Assembly: GCA_020631035.1 (NCBI GenBank)
Contig: JAHDIA010000046.1
Span: forward strand, 4,866-15,838
DNA: 10,973 nt
Reading direction: 5' to 3'
DNA from: Chitinophagales bacterium
Lineage (GTDB): Bacteria > Bacteroidota > Bacteroidia > Chitinophagales > UBA2359
Part shown: piece after piece, positions 5,882 to 10,973 of the stretch
Numbering within the stretch: position 1 is the stretch's first letter
Layout: every line of letters begins with the position of its first letter
The notes under the pieces: generated by a model
Databases searched by the model: none
Told to the model about the DNA's origin: nothing
What the model saw: the letters and a program-made list of their open reading frames with translations, nothing else
Translations under genes and position numbers: made by a program

Positions 5882-8800
5882 ATGATTATGTACAAACGAT
5901 TGATGACATTGATGTTTTTTTCCTTCTTGGCGTTGCTGCCTTGGAGCTTTTCTTTTGGGCAGTGTGAGGGGGTGGAGGTTGAGGGGAATCTTTATGTAAG
6001 TACTTATGATGTTTGGGATTCTTGGGTAATAGAAGTGGAAATGACTGTTTGGGCAACAGATTCTGCGAAGTTTAGATTTTACTTTGATGAAGCGGGAACT
6101 AATATAATTACCTATCATGAACTTGAAGTATTGCCTAATACCCATACGGATATTTCTTTTTTTTATGGCCCTAATTTTGACAATGGTTTTTGGGAAGAAA
6201 TGTGGATGATTGATCAAGTATCAGGGTGTAAACAATATATTGATTTTGCTTGTGGATATGAACTAAACTGTGCCGCTTGCAATGTGTTTGGAACAAATGT
6301 TACCAATAATCAGTTGGGAACAATAACAGCAGATTCTAGTTTTATAGAAGCATCTGTAGGAGAGACAATAACTGTAGGAATAAATGATAGTTTTATCAAC
6401 GAGGGATATGGATTGGTTTATCTAATAGGAACTTTTCAAGAAGCAATTTATACAAAGTCAGGATTTCATTTTAGAGACATCGCGCATAGTGAAGTAGGGC
6501 TGTTTTCTCCAAGTATTCAAACACAAATAGAACCCAACAAAACTTATCTTATTGCTCCTTGTATTTATAGAGATGTAAATTTGAATGGTATCTATGATAT
6601 AGGGGATCGACTGTGTAGACAAGAGGCATTAACAGATCCACAATTGACAGAAGGTAATTTTGTTTCAGTCTATTTTGATGATCCAGCCTATGTTCCATTT
6701 AGTGCAGAAATAAGATTTGAATGCAATTTGCTTGATACTTGTAATATGGTAAATATATGGAATCGCTATATCAATATTTATATAGATTCTTTAAAGGGCG
6801 GAACAACAGAGGGCAATTCCTTTTATCAAGTGGAATACAATTTTAAATACAACTGTCCACTGTATTCAGAATATGGAGATTTAAGAGATTCATTGAGTAT
6901 TTACAAAGAAGAAAAAATTGCCAGTTTTGAAAATAGTGGTCTTTTAGAAGGAGATGTCAGTTGTTCTCCTTTTGTATTGGATATTAGTGTGAGAGATGCC
7001 AATGGTGTAGAAGTATTTTTTGAGTATGTATTCCAATATGGAATAAGTTTTTCCAATTTGCTAGATTGTTCTAATTATGAGGATGACGTATATATTTATC
7101 TAGGAATGCCCTTAGATGAGGATACTCTTGAAGTTTGTAGAGGAGATACCTTGAATATACAAGCAGAGTGCTCTTATGTTTCAAGTTATGATTGGAGTGG
7201 ACCTGGAGCTGGACCAATACTAGACTGGGTACCTAATATTAAAAGCACTTATATATTACACAGTGGAAACATTGGAGAGAGTCTCTTCCCACTTTGGGGA
7301 GAATTGTCTTGGGATGTTGAGAATGAGCATATTTATGCAATATCCTATAATGGTCTGTTTACAGAAGAAGACTTTGAGGGACATTACAATGAAACTTTAT
7401 ATGCATCGGCGATAGTATGTTATGGCTACTATTGGGCGGAAACCTGGGAAGTCATAGACTCTTTTGGTAGAGTCCCTGTAATCTACTATAAAGACTATGA
7501 TGCGATAGTTGAATTAAAAGAACCAAGTAAAGAGTTTTTGGATTGTGACAAGGAGGTAGTTGTTACCCATTATCCAATTGAGATTACAATGGAGGTGGTT
7601 AATGATAGCAAAGACTATAACTACAGTATGTACTTTGATTTTGATTCTCAAACAGATAGTGTCATTACTGGTGTATTGAGTGCTGATACTCTAATACAAT
7701 TACAGTTTCTTTTTTCAGATACCAATAATCAAACTTTGAATTATGGTCCAATGACAGTGGATGTTGAGATTGAGGAAGGTATTTGTGAAAGTTTTGTAAT
7801 AGATGATTACTTGCTTCAAAATATAGATACAATAGAGTCTTTGTATATGAGAATGCCAGAACAACTAATGAGCTTTTGTAGGGGAGATAGTATAAAAATA
7901 AAAGCAGCCTGTTTTTATCCAATTACAGCCACAGATGGTTCTTTGATTCATCGTCGGTATAGTATAACTGATACATTACCTAATCTTTCTGAAATGTCAA
8001 ATAAAGAACAAGTAAGGTGGGTTTTAGACAATGATATTTTGATAAATGAACAGGGAGTATTTGATACAGATGTCGGTAATTTAACAAACCATATAGGAGA
8101 TACACTACATATATGGGGCTTACTTTCAAATGATTCAGTCAACAGTTTGCCTACATATTATGTAAATAATATTGAACGATGGCATGTTAGTGAAAATGCA
8201 ACTCCCATCATCATATATGATTCAGAATATATAGACACTTCTTTAGCCTGCTATATGATAATGCCTGATCCTGATACATTGCCTACATTTTGTAAAGAGG
8301 ATTTGATTCAAATTACTGCTTCTTGTTTTAGTAATGGCAATATAGAAGTAAATCAAAATTGTGATTATACTTATGTATTATTAGATTTTCAACCCAACTT
8401 ATCACCTTTGCCCAATGAAGATGGATTTGAGCTTTTTCAACAGGCGATTTCATACAGTGAAGAGGGTGTTTTTTCTACAGATTTATTGAATAGCTATAAA
8501 GGGGATACTTTGTATGTTGTAGGTCTTACTTCCATTCAATCTGACACCAGTGGGAATAATGACCATATCCCAGACTTGAGCGAAATATGGCAAGTTTCTC
8601 CGAATGCAAGCCCCTTTGTTTATGAACCAATTCCTTATCAAATAGAAGTTGATATAAGTGAATCATTAGAATTTGATTTAATTGATTGTGAAACAGAAGT
8701 TGTTGTAAGTTATAGGGAGGCGTCTATTTTTATCAATTTGTTAGATGAAACACAAACTTATGATTATAGTATAGGGCAATGGAATGTTGATTTAGATTCT

Positions 8801-10858
8801 ATATTTTACATAAAAGATTCGGGTTTAATTTATAGTGACACCACATTATTTGTGATCCTTACCGATACAAGCAATTCTAATTTTATTCCTTATCAGTTGG
8901 TTGTTACATTAGAACAATATTGCCAAGATTCTATATTTACCATACAAGCTGGATATTCAAGTGGAACTTATGGACCGTTTGCTATAACAATGCCAGTTGA
9001 CTTACAAGTACATTGTGAACCATCAAATTTTCAGGTACAAGCAAACTGTTTTTATCCAAATTGGATTGAAGAGGATAGTAGCTATAAATATACTTACATT
9101 CTTTTAGATTCTTTGCCACACTCATATATACAAGGCTTGTTTATAGATGGAGTTACATTATTTGAGCAAGCCTTAGCTTATAACGAAGAGGGCTTGTTTT
9201 CTGTAGAGGGATTTCCAGAGTACATAGATAGTGGTGATACATTGTTTGTATTGGGATTGATTTCGCTAGAACCAGAATTAAGTGATGGAGACAATATCCC
9301 TGAATTAGGAGAGTTTTGGCGAATTAGTGAGAATGCGACCCCTGTATTATTGAATACGTATAACAATAATGAAACTGATTTTTTTCTATCAGATGCTCTG
9401 TCTTTATGTGAACAAGAAAGCAACTGTATACAGTTGTTGGTTAGTGCATTAGCAGCTACAGCAGGTGCAAGCTATGAATGGACACCCACGACAGGACTCA
9501 ACAACCCCAATATCCCCAACCCAATCGCTTGTGTGGATACCACTACTACTTACCACCTAAGCGTCACTTCCCCAAGTGGCTGTAGTCGTACCGATTCCAT
9601 CACTGTTTATTTTGAAGAAGTCTTGGAATCTTTGGTCAGCATCAATGAAGGGGAGGATAGCCTCCTTGTTTGTGATTCTAGTTTTAGCTTACAAGCAAGC
9701 GAAGACTTTGAAAGCTATTTGTGGAGCAATGGGGCAACAACTTCCACCCTCAATCTTACTTATACACAAGACCAATACTACAGCCTATCAGCTTGGGACG
9801 CCAATGCCTGCCGACATGATGCCAGCATTTGGGTATACAAAGAAGGTGGCTGCGTCTACCCAGGCGATGCCAACGCCAACGGCATCGTCGACAATGAAGA
9901 TGTACTAAGCATTGGTGTAGCCTACGGAACAATGGGCAATGTCCGCCCCAACGCAAATATTGAATGGCTAGGACAAGCTTGTCCCAACTGGAACGAAACC
10001 TTTGCCGATACCACCAATTACAAACACGCCGACTGCAATGGAGATGGCATCATCGAAGCGACAGATGTAGAAGTAGTAGATTACAATTATGGCAATGTGG
10101 TCAACAAAGCGGAAACATCCCATTCTGCTACAGGTATTCCCTTGTACATAGATTTAAGTATGATTGATACTTTGTATGGAGGGGCAAGTTTGGAAGTACC
10201 CATCATTTTAGGAACCATAGACAGCCCAGCAGTGGAAATTTATGGGATAGCCTTTAGCATCGAATACGACCCATCGCTAATACAAGACAGTTTGGTGGAG
10301 GTGACATTTGACACTTGTTGGTTGGGAGACTTAGGCGAAGACTTACTCAGTTTTGTCAAATATTTCCCCAATGAAGGACGCATTGACATTGCCCTCACCC
10401 GAATAGACCAAATAAATAGTACAGGCTATGGCGAAATCGGCCTAGTCTCAGCAATATTGATAGACAATGTAGAAGGAAAGGACGAAGTAGAATTGGATTT
10501 TCCCATTTCCATTACCAATGTAAGATTAATCGACACGTACGAAACGGTAATCCCAGTGTCCATTTCGATGGCGTCCTTTACCTTCATTCCCACAGGCACC
10601 CACAATGCCCCACTAAATGCCGTAGAATATATGGTCTATCCCAACCCAAGCAAGGACCGTCTATTTATCAGTATAGACAATGCGGCACAAATAAAATCCG
10701 TACAATTATTGGATGTCAATGGGAAGGCCGTTTATACAGACGATGGCATACAAACAAGCATAGATGTTAGCCATTTGAATGCAGGAATTTACATTTTGTC
10801 GATAGAACCCCAAGATGTTTCATATCCCAAAATGACACGAAAAATATACATACAGTAG
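5882..10858 (+). CDS. giant T9SS-secreted modular protein with dockerin and cohesin-like domains
   Basis: 1658 aa from the ATG at 5882; ATG 5888 is an equally good start, and TTG 5879 is possible but less likely. Signal peptide: residues 1-27 (SPI, cleavage near FGQ/C). Five diverged A modules (about 133-255, 403-538, 656-779, 791-917, 1036-1158) share a G-L/V-F motif (G206, G491, G725, G862, G1104), the last three also GDTL and NATP/NASP endings. B modules lie at about 270-400, 540-655 and 918-1035, the last two with DC(D/E)xEVVV. Two Ig/PKD-like domains follow (about 1170-1247, 1256-1320), then dockerin-like EF-hand loops at D1329-D1340 and D1384-D1395, a cohesin-like beta-sandwich (about 1417-1569) and a T9SS type A sorting domain (about 1581-1658, VYPNPSKDRLFIS). 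It should cross the outer membrane by T9SS and be surface-anchored or released. I see no catalytic domain, so adhesion or matrix assembly is inferred. GC content rises abruptly near 9450. The TAG stop is the start of a hairpin repeat. Confidence 0.88.
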   Translation: MIMYKRLMTLMFFSFLALLPWSFSFGQCEGVEVEGNLYVSTYDVWDSWVIEVEMTVWATDSAKFRFYFDEAGTNIITYHELEVLPNTHTDISFFYGPNFDNGFWEEMWMIDQVSGCKQYIDFACGYELNCAACNVFGTNVTNNQLGTITADSSFIEASVGETITVGINDSFINEGYGLVYLIGTFQEAIYTKSGFHFRDIAHSEVGLFSPSIQTQIEPNKTYLIAPCIYRDVNLNGIYDIGDRLCRQEALTDPQLTEGNFVSVYFDDPAYVPFSAEIRFECNLLDTCNMVNIWNRYINIYIDSLKGGTTEGNSFYQVEYNFKYNCPLYSEYGDLRDSLSIYKEEKIASFENSGLLEGDVSCSPFVLDISVRDANGVEVFFEYVFQYGISFSNLLDCSNYEDDVYIYLGMPLDEDTLEVCRGDTLNIQAECSYVSSYDWSGPGAGPILDWVPNIKSTYILHSGNIGESLFPLWGELSWDVENEHIYAISYNGLFTEEDFEGHYNETLYASAIVCYGYYWAETWEVIDSFGRVPVIYYKDYDAIVELKEPSKEFLDCDKEVVVTHYPIEITMEVVNDSKDYNYSMYFDFDSQTDSVITGVLSADTLIQLQFLFSDTNNQTLNYGPMTVDVEIEEGICESFVIDDYLLQNIDTIESLYMRMPEQLMSFCRGDSIKIKAACFYPITATDGSLIHRRYSITDTLPNLSEMSNKEQVRWVLDNDILINEQGVFDTDVGNLTNHIGDTLHIWGLLSNDSVNSLPTYYVNNIERWHVSENATPIIIYDSEYIDTSLACYMIMPDPDTLPTFCKEDLIQITASCFSNGNIEVNQNCDYTYVLLDFQPNLSPLPNEDGFELFQQAISYSEEGVFSTDLLNSYKGDTLYVVGLTSIQSDTSGNNDHIPDLSEIWQVSPNASPFVYEPIPYQIEVDISESLEFDLIDCETEVVVSYREASIFINLLDETQTYDYSIGQWNVDLDSIFYIKDSGLIYSDTTLFVILTDTSNSNFIPYQLVVTLEQYCQDSIFTIQAGYSSGTYGPFAITMPVDLQVHCEPSNFQVQANCFYPNWIEEDSSYKYTYILLDSLPHSYIQGLFIDGVTLFEQALAYNEEGLFSVEGFPEYIDSGDTLFVLGLISLEPELSDGDNIPELGEFWRISENATPVLLNTYNNNETDFFLSDALSLCEQESNCIQLLVSALAATAGASYEWTPTTGLNNPNIPNPIACVDTTTTYHLSVTSPSGCSRTDSITVYFEEVLESLVSINEGEDSLLVCDSSFSLQASEDFESYLWSNGATTSTLNLTYTQDQYYSLSAWDANACRHDASIWVYKEGGCVYPGDANANGIVDNEDVLSIGVAYGTMGNVRPNANIEWLGQACPNWNETFADTTNYKHADCNGDGIIEATDVEVVDYNYGNVVNKAETSHSATGIPLYIDLSMIDTLYGGASLEVPIILGTIDSPAVEIYGIAFSIEYDPSLIQDSLVEVTFDTCWLGDLGEDLLSFVKYFPNEGRIDIALTRIDQINSTGYGEIGLVSAILIDNVEGKDEVELDFPISITNVRLIDTYETVIPVSISMASFTFIPTGTHNAPLNAVEYMVYPNPSKDRLFISIDNAAQIKSVQLLDVNGKAVYTDDGIQTSIDVSHLNAGIYILSIEPQDVSYPKMTRKIYIQ

Positions 10859-10973
10859 GGGCATCCTTTATGGTTGCCCGAACAGAAAACGGTTGAAAAC
10901 CATGTTCCACCCAAAATCGTAGGGGCATCCTTTATGGTTGCCCGAACAGAAAACGGTTGAAAACCATGTTCCA
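10855..10973 (+). repeat. two-copy 64-nt tandem repeat with variant GTAGGGGCA hairpin, reaching window edge
   Basis: The 55 bases from 10855 recur exactly from 10919, giving period 64; the second copy is cut by the window end. Each core (10855-10880 and 10919-10944) folds as GGGCA with TGCCC, a T/T mismatch, and CC with GG around a TTTAT loop. A smaller GGTT-GAA-AACC hairpin follows in each unit. The core has the same length, outer stem and loop as the repeat at 21-46, and the flank GAACAG is shared. The TAG stop of the giant gene (10856-10858) lies inside the first copy. There is no T-run after the stem. Confidence 0.9.

Noticed and set aside
5795..6217. 140-residue open frame on the minus strand overlapping the start of the giant gene
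   Set aside because: It is antisense to the signal peptide and first domain of a well-supported gene and has no recognisable domain.
9576..10167. Plus-strand frames at 9576-9908 and 9964-10167
   Set aside because: They overlap the dockerin and Ig-like region of the giant gene in another frame; their longer length reflects the higher GC content there.
5882..10858. Enzymatic (glycoside hydrolase or peptidase) function for the giant protein because of its dockerin
   Set aside because: No catalytic module or motif is visible in any of the modules; the dockerin alone does not show enzymatic activity.
10855..10944. Hairpin repeat as a rho-independent terminator of the giant gene
   Set aside because: The stem is followed by CGAACAG and no U-run. 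It may still block exonucleases or act with another factor, but the classic signal is missing.

Overview
The window looks like a chromosomal stretch from a member of the Bacteroidota, most likely of the Saprospiria/Lewinella type. The evidence is a C-terminal type IX secretion (T9SS) sorting domain, SPII lipoproteins with an acidic stretch just after the lipidated cysteine, a TAnnTTTG-type promoter element, almost no Shine-Dalgarno sequences, and AT-rich coding sequence. The genus assignment is inference.

Layout. 1-533 has no gene: a two-copy tandem repeat carrying a GTAGGGGCA-type hairpin (1-113), a GC-rich interspersed-repeat-like block (about 137-320), and an AT-rich leader with a possible promoter. 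534-1910 (+) encodes a parallel beta-helix lipoprotein and 1996-3117 (+) a diheme c-type cytochrome lipoprotein. Together they match the recurrent but functionally unassigned pair described by TIGR03805 and TIGR03806. A perfect 32-nt palindrome with a T-run (1943-1977) lies between them. 3131-3961 (-) is a CvfB/YitL-type S1 RNA-binding protein, convergent with the cytochrome gene across 13 bp. 3962-4296 is intergenic: a near-leaderless promoter for cvfB, a degenerate TTGATTGGG-type low-complexity tract, and a second GC-rich repeat-like block. 4297-5730 (-) encodes an all-helical protein of unknown function. 5882-10858 (+) encodes a giant secreted modular protein: signal peptide, five A-type and about three B-type diverged modules, two Ig/PKD-like domains, a two-EF-hand dockerin, a cohesin-like domain and a T9SS type A sorting domain. 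The window ends in a second two-copy tandem repeat (10855-10973) whose hairpin is a covarying relative of the one at position 1.

How the genes relate. Only the beta-helix/cytochrome pair is a convincing functional unit: both are predicted envelope lipoproteins, so a periplasmic or surface redox role linked to a carbohydrate-binding or carbohydrate-cleaving fold is plausible but unproven. cvfB, the helical protein and the giant secreted protein look like independent transcription units. The most unusual non-coding features are the two related hairpin-repeat families, the GC-rich blocks that coincide with gene ends, and an abrupt base-composition change inside the giant gene near position 9450. 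I found no CRISPR array, tRNA, rRNA, transposase or recognisable defence system.
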